Shown: positions 1-11,844, counted from the first letter of the stretch. The stretch: 64,000 bases of DNA from Neckera pumila (GCA_963969595.1 OZ018417.1:11968501-12032500), one strand, 5' to 3'. Translations and numbers: made by a program. The notes: generated from the letters alone by a model not told the origin.

Positions 1-1956
1 CATGCTCGATCCAATGAGCACAAGCGTCTTTCTTGGGCTTCAAGCACCGGTGAGAAGACGCTGGAGAAGGCGATCCACACTTCGCAGCGCACCTGTGATG
101 AGGCATTGCGAAGTCTGCTGCAAGCCGCGTACTTCATAGGGAAGCAGTGCCTCCCTTACGCTAAGTTTCCCCCTTTGTGCAAGTTGTTGTTGGCTGTCAA
201 TGCTCCTATTACAGCTTCAATGTACCAAGACGACAAAGCTTGCGGTGACCTTATAATGTGCATTTCTGTAGTTATTCAAAAGAAAATTATTTGTAGGGTC
301 CGGAATTCTCCTTTCTTTGGCATCATGGTGGACGAGTCCACTGACATAAGCGTCACTGGACACCTTGTAGTCTTTGCCACGATTGTGGAGGAGGGGTTGC
401 CCGTAACTCTCTTCATGGGCTTGCTGCACATTGCAGGGGGAAAAAAAGACTCCGCTGTCATTTACGATGCTGTGCTCTCTCACTTGCGGAAGTGGAACTT
501 GGACTTGCGCAGATTCGTGGCGTTCGGGAGTGACGGGGCCAGCACCATGGTCGGCTCACAAACAGGGGTGGCAACACGACTCCGTAATCAGGTGAATCCG
601 TTCCTTCTTGCGTGCCATTGCGTTGCTCACCGCACTAACTTGGCAGCCTTGGATGCCGCAAAGGCACCTGACTGCAAGTCGATTTCAGGTGAGGTGGATT
701 CCATTTTGAATTCAGTTGCCTCTTTTTTCAACACATCCAGCAAGAGGAAACACTCTCTCACAGCTTTGCAAGAGGAATTCTGTGATGCTAAGAAGTGTAT
801 GAAGCGTTACCATAAGATTCGCTGGCTCAGCAGATGGCAGGCCGTGACTTCGCTTTGTGATTCCTTGGAGTCTGTCTTGGTATTCCTCCGAGATGCTGCA
901 GGTAAGGACATAGGTAAGGCTCGTTCCCTTGTGCAGAAGTTAGGGCAGTTCAAATTTATTTACATTTTGCATTTCTTGGCTGATATTTTGCACTCTTTGG
1001 CCATGCTTTCCAAAATTTTCCAAATAAAGTTTGTGGATGTTACAACAGTTGGTAGTATAGTCCGGACTAAAATTGCACAAATACGTATGATGTTCATTGT
1101 GGAAACTTGTGATCTCAATGCGTCTACGTTTAATGAGGACACGGGCTATCATATTTTGCCTGACTACGGTCCACATGGGGGCCACCTGCGACGTCTGCAG
1201 TCTGAGGTAAGAGGTAAGTTCTTTCACACATTTGAAATGGACAGGTCTAGGCTGGGCGCAGATCTAGAAGAGGCTTTGTCATTTCAGAAAGCTTTTGCTC
1301 AGGCTGTTTGCAATGGGTTGGATGCACGGTTCAGTGATAATGATCTCATTTCTTGCTTCAAAATCTTGAACCCTTCTAACATGCCTTCCAAGCAAGTAGG
1401 TCTGCAGAACTGGTGCGTGAAAGAATTAGAGACTCTGCTGGCCCACTACGGAGTGGACCGCTCTCACGGTGGTTTCTCTCTCCCTCCTCTTTTGAATGTT
1501 GCAGCATGCAAACGGGAATTCTTGGCATTTAAGTTGCAATGCACCACAGAATGGGTTGATAAAAATTTCAGGGACCTCTGGGGTATGATTACCTGGAACC
1601 ATGCATTGCAAACCCGGTACCCTAACCTCTTAATACTTTCAGAGTTGGCTCGTGTGCAATGTGTATCCACTGCAACATGTGAACGTGCTTTCAGCGTGCA
1701 GAATTTGATTAAAACTAAGATTAGAAACACGTTGGGCAGTGCAAATTTGGAGGCCATGCTGCGGATTGCATTAGAGGGACCAGATGAGGGAATTGATGAT
1801 ATTCTTTGTGATGCTGCTCTTCTTTGGAAGAATGATAGTAAGTACAGGTTTTTGTATGCTAACCCTTCTTTGTATTTGCATGTTTCAAATGGTCCTAGTG
1901 CAAGTAATGCATCTTGCACGTCTGGGCCACTTGAAAATTCTGTTGATGTCTCTTGA
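1..1956 (+). CDS. hAT-type transposase (DUF4371 + hAT dimerisation domain), 5' end outside window
   Basis: This frame encodes the catalytic part of a hAT-superfamily transposase of the 'zinc finger protein 862-like' type, which cuts and re-inserts its own DNA. It is open from base 1 to the stop at 1954-1956, so the start codon and any N-terminal BED zinc finger lie upstream of the window. Visible family marks are VDESTD near base 330, GSDGASTM near 530 and a CHCVAHRTNL segment near 620. The C-terminal dimerisation block near 1640-1780 contains CERAFS, then a KTKIRN-like stretch. These supply the expected D, D and E of the RNase H-like active site. No stop or frameshift interrupts about 650 codons, so the copy may be recent, or it may have been domesticated. 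I saw no intron and could not identify terminal inverted repeats or an 8-bp target duplication, because the left end is missing. Confidence 0.85.
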   Translation, partial: HARSNEHKRLSWASSTGEKTLEKAIHTSQRTCDEALRSLLQAAYFIGKQCLPYAKFPPLCKLLLAVNAPITASMYQDDKACGDLIMCISVVIQKKIICRVRNSPFFGIMVDESTDISVTGHLVVFATIVEEGLPVTLFMGLLHIAGGKKDSAVIYDAVLSHLRKWNLDLRRFVAFGSDGASTMVGSQTGVATRLRNQVNPFLLACHCVAHRTNLAALDAAKAPDCKSISGEVDSILNSVASFFNTSSKRKHSLTALQEEFCDAKKCMKRYHKIRWLSRWQAVTSLCDSLESVLVFLRDAAGKDIGKARSLVQKLGQFKFIYILHFLADILHSLAMLSKIFQIKFVDVTTVGSIVRTKIAQIRMMFIVETCDLNASTFNEDTGYHILPDYGPHGGHLRRLQSEVRGKFFHTFEMDRSRLGADLEEALSFQKAFAQAVCNGLDARFSDNDLISCFKILNPSNMPSKQVGLQNWCVKELETLLAHYGVDRSHGGFSLPPLLNVAACKREFLAFKLQCTTEWVDKNFRDLWGMITWNHALQTRYPNLLILSELARVQCVSTATCERAFSVQNLIKTKIRNTLGSANLEAMLRIALEGPDEGIDDILCDAALLWKNDSKYRFLYANPSLYLHVSNGPSASNASCTSGPLENSVDVS

Positions 1957-1980
1957 TTTATGATACTAACTCTACTAACC

Positions 1981-2034
1981 AGCCTTCGGAAAATGCTTGG
2001 ACCCTTGTTTGGATCCTTGCATTTTCTGAAGGCT
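1981..2034. repeat. 16-bp-arm hairpin just after the transposase stop
   Basis: Bases 1981-1996 and 2019-2034 are inverted copies with one mismatch (a G-T wobble in RNA), separated by 22 nt that contain a second, weaker inverted pair. The hairpin lies 25 nt after the hAT stop codon. It could be a transcription-end or element-end structure, or a small fold-back repeat. The pairing is read directly; the function is unknown. Confidence 0.6.
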
Positions 2035-2036
2035 AC

Positions 2037-2090
2037 ATCCTTGGCCCTAGGATGGTAGGGGCTTGGCCAGGTTCAAATCCTGCCAAGGAT
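2037..2090 (+). repeat. tRNA-like element without an anticodon arm (SINE-like)
   Basis: The 54-nt stretch begins ATCCTTGG and ends CCAAGGAT, giving an 8-bp acceptor-like stem. Inside it are a D-arm/A-box-like segment (2042-2061, TGGCCCTAGGATGGTAGGGG) and a near-perfect pol III B box (2070-2080, GGTTCAAATCC) set in a 4-bp T-arm-like stem. There is no room for an anticodon arm, so it is not a functional tRNA. An A-rich tail and a minisatellite follow within 30 nt, as at the 3' end of tRNA-derived SINEs. SINE origin is an inference; a degraded tRNA gene is an alternative. Confidence 0.45.
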
Positions 2091-2116
2091 ATTCAAAGCT
2101 AAAAAAATTCAGAAAC

Positions 2117-2327
2117 TAAAGAATGATAAAAAAAAATGGGGAAAGTAAAGAATGAAAAAAAAAATGGGGAAAGTAAAGAATGATAAAAAAAAATGGGGAA
2201 AGTAAAGAATGATAAAAAAAAATGGGGAAAGTAAAGAATGAAAAAAAAAAATGGGGAAAGTAAAGAATGATAAAAAAAAATGAAGAAAGTAAAGAATGAT
2301 CAAAAAAAATGGGGAAAGTAAAAAATG
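2117..2327. repeat. A-rich minisatellite, about 7 copies of a ~29-31 bp unit
   Basis: The unit is roughly GAATGAT, a run of 8-10 A, TGGGG, AAAGTAAA. It repeats about seven times with small changes in A-run length and a few point differences (TGAAG for TGGGG; ATC for ATA). It directly follows the tRNA-like element and may be its expanded tail. Confidence 0.85.
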
Positions 2328-3984
2328 CCCCCCAAAATGAAGAAAAAAGTAAAACCGGTTCCATTTCTCAAAGTCAGGAAAACTGACTAATTGAAAAAAC
2401 AAAATCCGGATATTTGACTAATTGAAAAAGCAATGAAAGGATTTCAGCCAATGAAATTCTCAGAGTTTAGGTTGGCTTCCGGGTGAATTTTGGAATTTCC
2501 GAGCTACCCTACAGAAACTAGGAAATCCACCGATTTTGCCACAGAACTTCCCGGACCCTGATGTGGACTTGTTTAGGTGCAGATGCAGTGGAATTCTGTG
2601 ATCGCGTCCAGGCATCCGGGGTCTTTCAGGTACAGTCATTACCTCATCAACCATTTTGTTGACGACTCGTGGATTCTAATTTGACTAGAAGGAATGAAAG
2701 ACGGAATCTGAATTTTTAAAGTCAGAGTTGACTCTTATGACCAAGTCTTGCACGCCAAGGTAAGGATTCAGGAAAACCAAAATTGCACTTTGTCTGAAAC
2801 CGCCACTTCAATAGATCGTCTCTCTTTTTATATCTTCTATTGGAACCTAAGGTAAAAGACCCCATTGCGGTCAGAATTAGGAGTGTGCCCTCATGTCATT
2901 ATTCAAATTTTTCAAATTTTTTCCCACACAAAGATAAGTGTGAGAGACAATGAGGATATTTGAAATTATATTTTTTGAACCAAATATGAGTTAGTTTTGA
3001 ATTTTTGAAGAAATTAGCCCATAGAGGGTTTGTAGGCTACCTCATGACCAACAAAATCTGAATCCAACATAGTCATCTTCCTATCCAATGCAGTCACAAC
3101 ATCTTCAAACATGGAAGACCTAAAAAATCAATTTTTACAAAGAATTTTACACTAAAAAGTTGGAGGTATCTATTGAGGTCACTAATTACTCCATAACTAC
3201 CATGTAAGGCATTGATTGTGGTCTGAAAAACCACAATGAGGTCATTAAGTGTCCATCATGGGCCATTTGACCGCAATGGGGTCTTTTCCTTATTGTTGAT
3301 GAAACAACTTTAGAATATGTACCACTTTTTGTTTTACCCTCAGTAATTTTTGCATACAATATACAAATTTTGCATGTTTTTGGTGCATTGGAACTTCCTT
3401 TCATTTGCCAAAAAGAAAATATAAAAATTTGACAATCTAACAATAGGAAATGTGTATAGTAGAAAAAGTGGAACTCTAGGGTGTCCTTAATTTATGTGCA
3501 CAGGTAAGTGCCCTAAACAATGTGTAAGGTAGAAGCACCCATTTTCCAACCATCTACCATGAACCAATCTTGAAAATGTATAGATATGAGGAGTTCAAAA
3601 TGTATAGTTTGCAAAAATGAATGCAAAAAATGGTTTGAAACACGTTTCATATTTGAACTTCACAAATTCTATTCTATTAATACATATTCAGGAAATTATC
3701 AATATTCATTCACCCAAAATTACCACAAGCTCTCAAAAGCAACCAATGGGAATTGAATTTTTTTTTTTTTAAGTATTGAATAAAGCCAAATAATAATTTT
3801 TTATTGTGACAACAAATACATAAGCTTTCTCAAATGAAACAATAGCTATGTTGTAAGAAGTTGAGGTAACTATACTTAACTGTGACTTGTTTCTAAAACC
3901 ATCTTCTTGAATGCCAAAAATACTTGCCTCTATTCAAATTAGCATGGAATCAATCATGCTCATCCTTGCCAAATATAGGATCAC
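2328..3984. other. AT-rich intergenic DNA without a recognised gene
   Basis: No reading frame here resembles a known protein. A phrase around 'gaccccattgcggtca' at 2857-2874 recurs in inverted form near 3260-3285 (tgaccgcaatggggtctttt), so a degenerate inverted element may span about 2850-3290. Nothing else can be assigned. Confidence 0.5.
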
Positions 3985-4340
3985 ATTAGAGAAAATTTCA
4001 GGCCTCTGGAGGGTTGTTCCCCAGCCCTTCGAAGGACTCTGAAATAGTGTTTTTTGGGACTAAAAATTGTTCTTTGCCTTGTTTCTGCGCAACAGTTTCT
4101 GTTGTAACAATAGTGCAAGAACCCAAATTTGCGAGTAAAAAATTAATAATTTTTTTTCAAAATATTTAAAAAAAATAAAAAATAAAAAATAAAAAAATCT
4201 GCAAAATCTGACTGCTTTGGCAAGCAGTCATATACTTTGACTGCTCACCAAGGGCACTTTCCAAGTTGACAAGCCATGCATGAAATAGCATGGCATGTCA
4301 ACTTGGAATGGCCCTCTCATGGGCTGAAATTTTCTCTAAT
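3985..4340. mobile_element. MITE family A, copy 1 (~356 bp, 20-bp terminal inverted repeats)
   Basis: The ends are ATTAGAGAAAATTTCAGGCC (3985-4004) and its inverted copy with one mismatch (4321-4340). Inside the right end is a second hairpin that pairs AAGTTGACAAGCCATGC with GCATGGCATGTCAACTT around 4264-4305. A second copy of the same element, in the opposite orientation, lies at 46291-46612. No protein is encoded. The superfamily is unknown, since no convincing target-site duplication is visible. Confidence 0.85.
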
Positions 4341-6623
4341 GATTGCCTCTATTGTTGAAATATGGAGTCAATTTTGCTCATGAGCTCATACTAAGGTTGT
4401 ACAACCTCTATTCTTGAGAGCATAGGGGCAATTAAATTACACCTACTCAGTTTAATACTTTAAAGATTTGTAGATTTCTTACAAGGTGCTTCTAAAATGC
4501 ATGCTAATCACAAAAGTTCTATGACTATTTTAACTAAAAAATATGTGAAAATTATCAACTCTATTGTAAAGAACAAACAAGCAATTGAAATTTGTTACCT
4601 TTTTTTGAATTCAACAATAGGATTTTGCACTAAACTAATATAAAATTGTATAGAGGAAATTCTAGATACTTTGACTTTATAGCTAGATTGCAAGTTATTT
4701 GCATTTAAAGTGAAAAAATTACTTTTTTATTTTCCATTCTATACTAGATTAAAAGACTTTGAATCCTCTTAACTTGAATTGTGCATTAAATATTTTTGAG
4801 TTAAAATTTTCTTACAATGTAGGATTGAATTGTGAAATTAGGAAAAAAATTTCAATAAAAAGAAATATTTTCCTTTAAAAAATGTTAAATGTTAAATGGA
4901 AATAAATCCTAAATTGTAAGTACCCTAAGATGGAATTGAAATATGCCAATCCTAATGGTGAAATTATTCTAGAAATTGATGCAAACCTTATGGACCTTTT
5001 CTTGAAATTGAAAATTTGAAAATTAAACCCTATATTTCCTTGGCTCAAAAATAAGGAAAAATTCTCAAAATTACATAGAAACAACACTTTGAACAAAAAG
5101 AATTGTAAATAAATTTTATGAATTTTGAAGAACTTTACACATTAAGATTTCATTCTTGACTTGTACTACAATGACAAATAAAAAATTTAGAGCTTCGAAC
5201 TAATGCATTCAAGTAAAAAACTTTTGCTACTTCACTTATGGTCACTAAAACAATCCAAAACCATTTTGGATTTAAAAGAGCTTTAGGGGTTTAGTTCAAG
5301 AACAAATCCTATGTTTATTTTTGAAGAAGACGCTTTGATTATCCAAAATACAAGATTCTACAAGAAATTGATTTTCAAGATTTTTATTTTGAGTTTTTGT
5401 GATTTTTTTTAGTCACTATATCTTAGCTATTTGTACTATGGATATGACAACATTTTCCTCTACAGCACCAACTCAAACAAGTTTTCTTTTTACAAAACTA
5501 ATTTACTCACCTATTTTCTCTTAAGAGTTTCAAAAAATCTTGCTAAAATTGAGATTGCAATTATCTATATAGACTTTCATTTGTTTAATAAAAGAGAGCA
5601 GGGTGTCTTTTTTGGCTTTCTATGCCAGATTGCATCAGAAAAATATAATTTGGCTAAAAAATGGCAACAAATCATGAAGTTCTTTCTCAAAAAATTTCAA
5701 ATTAAAAAACCATATTGGATGAATTTGCTAGATTGTGTGATAGAATTATGGACATGTAATATATGTGAAAGAAGATATTTCTATCCAACATGTGGATAAT
5801 TGTTGAAATTTGGAGCACCACGATAACATTTTTATTGCCACTTTGGCACTTTATAAAAAATGAAAAAAAAGCCCTGGAGGAAACAATGGTCCTTCAGGAG
5901 TTAAGGGAATCTAGAATCAATTTTGAATTCCAACAAGATCCAATAAAATCTTAGATAATTTAATAATCATAATCTTTCTCATTTGTTAATTCAATTAAAT
6001 TCTAAGTGTTGATACCTTATATAGTTTGTTTCATAATGCAATTACACTAGCTCGATCCATGCTAATTACAAGTCCGGAAGTAGATGGAAGTGCAGTCTCA
6101 TAAATGAATTGAAAAGAGTAAAACAAATTATGCGTCCTCTATTTATTTGGAAAATTCATAAACTGATTTTTTTGGCATGGTCCTTTACAACTTCCTTAAG
6201 TTGTTGTTTCAATGACGCGCTATTTATGTTTCATGAAAAGTTTGTGATTTGCTAGAGGATTGGAGATTAAAAGAGAGTATTATGGGGTTCACTTTTGAGA
6301 AAAAAAAAAAACACTTTATTATCCTAACACTTTGAATTCAATGGTTTCTAAGAATTCTTGCTTTTGTGATACATTTTAGTTTTAAAAAATATTACCTGAA
6401 CTTTCATTGTCTATTATTGTAAAGAATGAAAAGTTCATTGAAAAATCTCTTAACAACCAATAATCAAAGACACTTGTAGAAAAAACTTTTTAATGACCAC
6501 AAACAAACAAACATGTCAAGTAATCAAGAGCTAAAAGAGACAAAGCTTTTAGTTTATAACACTTTGCACATGCAATTTACTTCATTTTAACCTATAAAAG
6601 GTTTGTAAATCCAATTCTAATGC
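4341..6623. other. AT-rich intergenic DNA with relics of a long repeat family
   Basis: No gene is recognised. The part around 4610-5000 resembles the interior of the element at 34312-35244: both have 'ttgcac', then a 'ttgcaag(a/t)tat' phrase, then 'agatggaatt(g/a)aa' followed by 'atcc(t/c)aa.ggtga.att.ttcta'. This suggests an older, diverged relative. A 122-codon frame at 5431-5799 has no recognisable domain and the base composition of its surroundings, so I do not call it a gene. Confidence 0.5.
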
Positions 6624-6927
6624 ACTAGAAGAAAACTGAGTTGTACTTGTCAAAAACAGCGCTGTACTCAACAAAAAGTATGGAGTTGGTTTTGTTGAGT
6701 TCTCCCTTTGTACCGCAAAATTTTGCATTCTAACACAAAATTGTGCGTTTTACTTGTCAGATTTTGTGTTGAAAAGTTGAAACAAAAAACTTTGCATTAT
6801 GAAAGGAGAAGTCAACAAAACCAACTCCATAATTTTTGTTGAGTACAACACAATTTTTGCCAAGTACAACGCAGATTTGACAAGTAAAATGCAGTTTTTG
6901 ACAAGTAAAATGCAATTTTCTTCTAGT
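6624..6927. mobile_element. MITE with long (~80-bp) imperfect inverted ends
   Basis: The element begins ACTAGAAGAAAACTG at 6624 and ends with the inverted sequence TTTTCTTCTAGT at 6927. An inner stretch, 6679-6706 (GTATGGAGTTGGTTTTGTTG and following), is inverted at 6812-6833. The interior is built from short variants of 'gacaagtaaaatgcagttttt'. It encodes no protein. No clear target duplication was found. Confidence 0.75.
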
Positions 6928-8230
6928 AATTTGGATATATTTGACATACTAAGAAGGTGCATGACTTGATCGAGGTTTAGTGATAGAAGTTGGTCTTTAT
7001 ATTGACTTGGATCCAATGACAGATAACACATCCAATTTGGAACATTATTGCACTTCTCAAATGCATGAGGAGCTTCCAAATGGCTTCATATTCTACCTAC
7101 GGTATTTGAGCTAAGATTTAAATGTTAAAATGACATAAAAATAAAAAAATGCTAATTGTTGGATTTTCAATCCAATGATGTGTGTTTTTCCATATTTTAG
7201 TTCGTAACTTGTATTCTAGAGGTCAAATATGGTACTATATATAATAAATTTTACATACCTTCAATAATTAAGGATATACCATGAGATTAAATAATCACCA
7301 CAATAATTGAAGTCTAACATAAGACAATAAGTAGTGCAATTATTTTGACCCCTTGTAAGGTTAAAATATCCCCTTTCATTAGTGTATGTCCTAAGGTTGA
7401 AATATTCTAGTTGAGCATTGCACACAAGAACCAACTTAAACTGGTTCAGCTCATTGTAGGTGGATGTTAATGCTTGTCTCAATCTAACGCCACTGCCCAT
7501 TTGATTTGGAGTCATCAATCAACTACAGCACAATTCTATAAGAGGTTTAGAGGTTTTTTTCATGGAGAACCTAGAGCACCTACATTATACACCTATTATG
7601 ATTTATTTAGAATTTAGTTTCATTGTAAGTCATATTTGATATTAATATCTCTTCACTTTTTTTTTAAAAATTCATTGAAATTCAATTTATCTGCCATCAA
7701 AGTTTATAGAAATTTTAAGTCATATTGAACATGTGATTTTACTTGTAAGAAAAAAATTAATAATTTTCTTTTTGTTATAGTAACTACTTAGCAAACTATC
7801 TTAAAAAAATGAAGGTAATCAATTCACAACTTGGTTTAATCCATTCTTTAGGTTAAATCTTTAGCACAAGAAGCAAATATTGTCTTTCCTAAATTCCTAC
7901 TACATAGCTACACTAAATAATACAATAAGTGAGGGTGAAAATTTAGTGGTACTTTAAAGTTGTTGTTTTGCCAGAGTTACTACCGTATTGTAAGACACCA
8001 CAAAAGTTGACAACCTAAAAATTAAGAGAAGGAAGTACACTAAAATTGGTAAATAGTGTTGGTTACACTAATTGTCAACAATAACACTAATTGTGATTTG
8101 CAAGGTTAATGTTAGAATATTATTTATCCATTCTAACACTATTTTAGCTCTATAATAAAATTTGGTCATTTCAACATTTTTACGAGAGTGAATTTAGTAT
8201 TAGATGGGAACAAAATATAGAAGTTGGACT
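6928..8230. other. AT-rich intergenic DNA, no recognised gene
   Basis: Short frames only, none with a recognisable motif. No long repeat is visible here beyond general AT-richness. Confidence 0.5.
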
Positions 8231-8249
8231 GGTTGGAAAAAAGCGGTGT

Positions 8250-8378
8250 ATGAAATGTTGAAATAAGCAATGAAATGCTAAAATGCTAAAATAGACAATG
8301 AAATGTTGAAATGCTAAAATAAATAATGAAATGCTGAATTGCTAGAATAGCCAACCGGGAGTTGAAATGCTGAAATTT
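8250..8378. repeat. Degenerate tandem repeat built on 'aatgaaatgctgaaatgctaaaata'
   Basis: Five or so imperfect copies of a ~25-bp unit containing AATGAAATG(C/T)T and GAAATGCTAAAATA follow each other. They lie next to the downstream end of the decayed transposase at 8480-9650. Copy number is approximate. Confidence 0.55.
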
Positions 8379-8479
8379 TTCATAGTGTATGTATAAATTG
8401 CTAAATATAGCAACAACAAAAAATACAACATAAGAATCATAGTTGTAGGCCAAAAATTCAAGGAAAAATATAGTAAAAT

Positions 8480-9650
8480 ATCAAAAAGAATTTTTTAAAC
8501 TGCCCTATTGAAATTGGGCAGTTCTTGCCCTTGGAAGTATTGCAAATGTTTTGCAATTATCTCTTGGAGATGTGGAAACAATTGTCCTACACTCCAAGAT
8601 CCATCAAGTCCTAATGCCAAGTTACAACAAATCATTGCTTTTCAAGCATAAGACATGTTGTCACCATCCACCTCTCAATTGACATCTTCTACACTATCAA
8701 CAGCCAATTGTAGAAAAAAACGTTTCTCCAAAATTGTCAACTTCCCTAACCATTGTCCATTTGTTTAGGGTACATTTTGCTAAGCATTTAGTTGTATCAA
8801 CTCAATTCTCTTGGCTTCCCACCGTCTTGTCCATGCATTTTTTATTTTTGAAATGAGGATTGTATTTGTTGGTTAGCAAAGGTGAATAGAACATGGAGGC
8901 AAAAATTTGAAAACTATATTTTTGGCAGCTAGGACAACAACCAATCTTGGGGTCACAGTATGGCCGCTACAATTATCAAGCCATATGTTCTTTATGCGTT
9001 GATGAAGATTAGCTTGATACGCACGAGGTTCCAAAAAGTATTTGGGGAAGATGATTTGGTCCATCCAACCTTTAGGGCCGTTCTATAAGAAACCCCAGGA
9101 ATATTATCAATCAAACATTGTACATGATAGCTTCTATTTTCAATTTGAGAAAATGAGCATAGGAATTTTTATTTGTGGCACGACGGTCTCTTGAAATGCG
9201 AACCACCATAGTCATGGATTCCCCTTCTATGAGATTTTCATCAAATTCCTTAGATAAAAATTTCCTTTGCAAGATCCTCAAATGGTAAGCAGTCTGCATT
9301 TTGATTTGAAGCTCTTTTTCAGGGCTACAATTCAAACGATTATGTTGAGATAGAAGGAGAATATTGTGATTATTTATGAACTAATTGACCTAGTTTTCTA
9401 TGATTTTGTTGACTAATAAAACATCATCTTTGGAATCGATAGAATGGGTCGTAAAAATGGACTTAAGAACTCCAAGAATAGAAAGGGTCAATTTACAAAG
9501 TAAGGGAGAAGAAAATTTGACACCTGATTTGCAAAGGCGGTTGAATTTTCCAAGTAATATAGGGTACAAATATTGCACCCATTTGGTCTTCTTTCTACCT
9601 TGATCTGGTCTGGCCTTGGGAGAATGGCGCCTCCTTTTTTCTAAATACAA
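8480..9650 (-). pseudogene. Decayed DDE_1-type (pogo/Tigger/jerky-like) transposase
   Basis: Read on the minus strand, consecutive segments match the order of a DDE_1 transposase. An N-terminal helical segment ends in FINNHNI near 9370. A block SPEKELQIK...YHLRILQRKF lies near 9250-9330, and EGESMTMVVRISRDRRA near 9165-9230. PGVSYRT and then PKGWMDQI follow near 9055-9105. Next come EPRAY (near 9025), WLDNCSGH (near 8955; its D is a likely catalytic residue) and LPPCSIHLC (8873-8905). A C-terminal region continues past a stop at about 8870, with RRWEAKRIELI near 8800 and RFFLQLAVD near 8700. In-frame stops and at least one frameshift (between PGVSYRT and PKGWMD) make it non-functional. The exact 5' limit is uncertain. 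Confidence 0.75.
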
Positions 9651-11840
9651 GAGAATGGAGTAATGGGGCCTGTAATATCTTCATGGAATTGGCAGGGAGG
9701 GGCTTTGGGAGGAATTGCAGCAAGCAGGTGGTGGTCCATGGTTGGGTATTAAAAAAATAAATATGTAGATGCAAAAAAAAAGTGGCGATTAAAAACAAAC
9801 AAACTATTTTTCAGAGGAAATAGAGGAGAGAAAGACAAATCTAAAGGTGTCATGTAGGAATCTTTGCAAATTACTATTTAATAGTTTGATACTGCCGTTT
9901 GTTACTACTCTGTATAACTACATCATAACTTAGTAACTATAATAGTATTGCACGTATTAGTCCAAATGTAAATACAATAGAAGTGCCAAACGATTATCCA
10001 GAAGTGGATGACAAATAACAGATGATGTTGTAGGATAATCGTTCAGTCATTTGAACTTTCGTGATAGAATGAGTTTTTGTCCATCCATGGGTCCTTGTTT
10101 CAAGCTTGTCCCAATTACGAGTTTACAACCTCGTGAGTTTGAAGGGAATTGCAACCAATGCAAGCTAGGTTCTTTTCATTCCAATTCAATTATGAGTATG
10201 TGTGTGTAGCAAGGTAATCATTGTAACTTGCTCCTCGTCTTGAATTGCTCTTGGAATTGAATAGTAACTATGTGCTTAATTGCAGTGTGGAATTCAAGTC
10301 CTATTTGCTGTAAGAATTAATTTGCTCTCTTTAGCTAGCTTGTGCACAAATGTTTGTACCTGGGCCCAATATTCAAGCCCTTCAAATATTTATGCAATCC
10401 TGCATGCATTTTTTGATCTTCAAAGCAGAACAGAGAGGGAGAGAGAATTGATGTACATCTAAATCAAGGCTAGGGAATTAGATACATGTTTACAAGCACG
10501 TACAAAAGACATATGGATAAAGTTTGTGAGATCGATTGATTGAGATCAAGTCCAAGCATGGATTTTAGGAACTCTAGACTTGCATCCCAAAAAGTCCAAA
10601 TAAAAAATTAATATTTTTCTTCTAACGGGAAGATATGGGAGAATATATTTCTATTCCACTAAGTGGGAAATAAATATAAAGACTAGTCTCCTATTTAGGA
10701 GTGGTTAATTTTTTAATTCCACAATCTCAAGTAGCTAATATAAAGTCTTTGGTTCCAAATATGCAATTAAAATTTTCAAATTTTGATCATCTATGGTAAA
10801 TAATATATTCCAACATTTGCTCCGTTGAGGAACATTTTTAGCACTATACATTCTATAGTATCCCAAAGTATAGAATTGAGGGATTGTTAGGTTTATGTGC
10901 AATAAAGATTCTATTTGAAAATGAATGTTATCATATTCTTAGCTACCTTGGACTCCTTGATTCCAAATACAAATTCAATTTTTTTCACATTTTATGATCC
11001 GTCATAAATATTATACTCTAGACAACATTTCTCCCTCCAAGAAATGCTCCAACAACATTATTAGTCTACAAAGATCCCATTTAGAGTTAAGAGAATGTGA
11101 TGTTCATCTCCAAAAAAGATAGTTTTTGAAGAAAATTAATACTCTATTCTTAATACTATTTGGAGTCCCTCATTCAAACAGGATTCTGAATAGGAACTCA
11201 AATAAGAATCCAAATTTTCCAAATTTAATCATCGGTCCTAGATAAATAACACATTCTAATGTTGTCTTCTTGTAAGTAATGCTATTTGCATTACACTAAT
11301 AACAACAACTAGTGTTGCCGTACTAACTGTTTTAGAAATGTCACAAGTTTTTACTCTTCAAGAATATTTTTTACAAAGAGCATAGATTCCAATACCATTC
11401 AAAGAAGTGATCTCTAATTCTCTATCAAACCAAAGTTGTTGAAAATATTCATCAAGAAAAAACAACTTATAGCTTTTTTAAATCAACTAGTGGTAGGTAA
11501 CACTACATATTATTATTCGTGTAGAGAGATCCCATGTAGATTAGGGGTAGTTACAGCCCTTCCAAGGTTGAGATTTTCTCTAAGATTGAGATTCAGGCAT
11601 ATGAAATGGAGAGCCAGTGGGGAGCCTTGTTATTTGGAGGGTCTATGACACCCCTTTTGCAGCTAGGATGAAATCTCAAAGAATGGTTCACTTGCACGGA
11701 GGGTGGGGTGGAGTAACTGCGCAATGTTTAGATGGGATGGGACGGTGAAGCTGGCAGAAGGAAGATAAAATCGGCGAAGTGGTGAAAGTACGGCGTGGTG
11801 GCGGTGACGGTCTGACGGAGGGGTGAAAAAATTTATCGCG
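9651..11840. other. Intergenic DNA, no recognised gene
   Basis: No coding region is supported. A phrase 'gaattgagggattgttaggtttatgtgcaataaagattct' near 10875-10915 recurs in diverged form at 12009-12045, so a dispersed repeat is present. GC content rises from about 11.6 kb, but the frames there have no recognisable product. Confidence 0.5.
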
Positions 11841-11844
11841 TAAA

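Noticed and set aside
2037..2090. Functional tRNA gene
   Set aside because: The fold has acceptor-, D- and T-like parts but no space for an anticodon arm, so it was listed only as a tRNA-like repeat.
2117..2327. CRISPR-like array
   Set aside because: The units are contiguous, A-rich and without distinct spacers, and the host is eukaryotic. It is a minisatellite.
5431..5799. 122-codon frame in AT-rich DNA
   Set aside because: No ATG start and no recognised motif; the codon composition is the same as the surrounding non-coding DNA.
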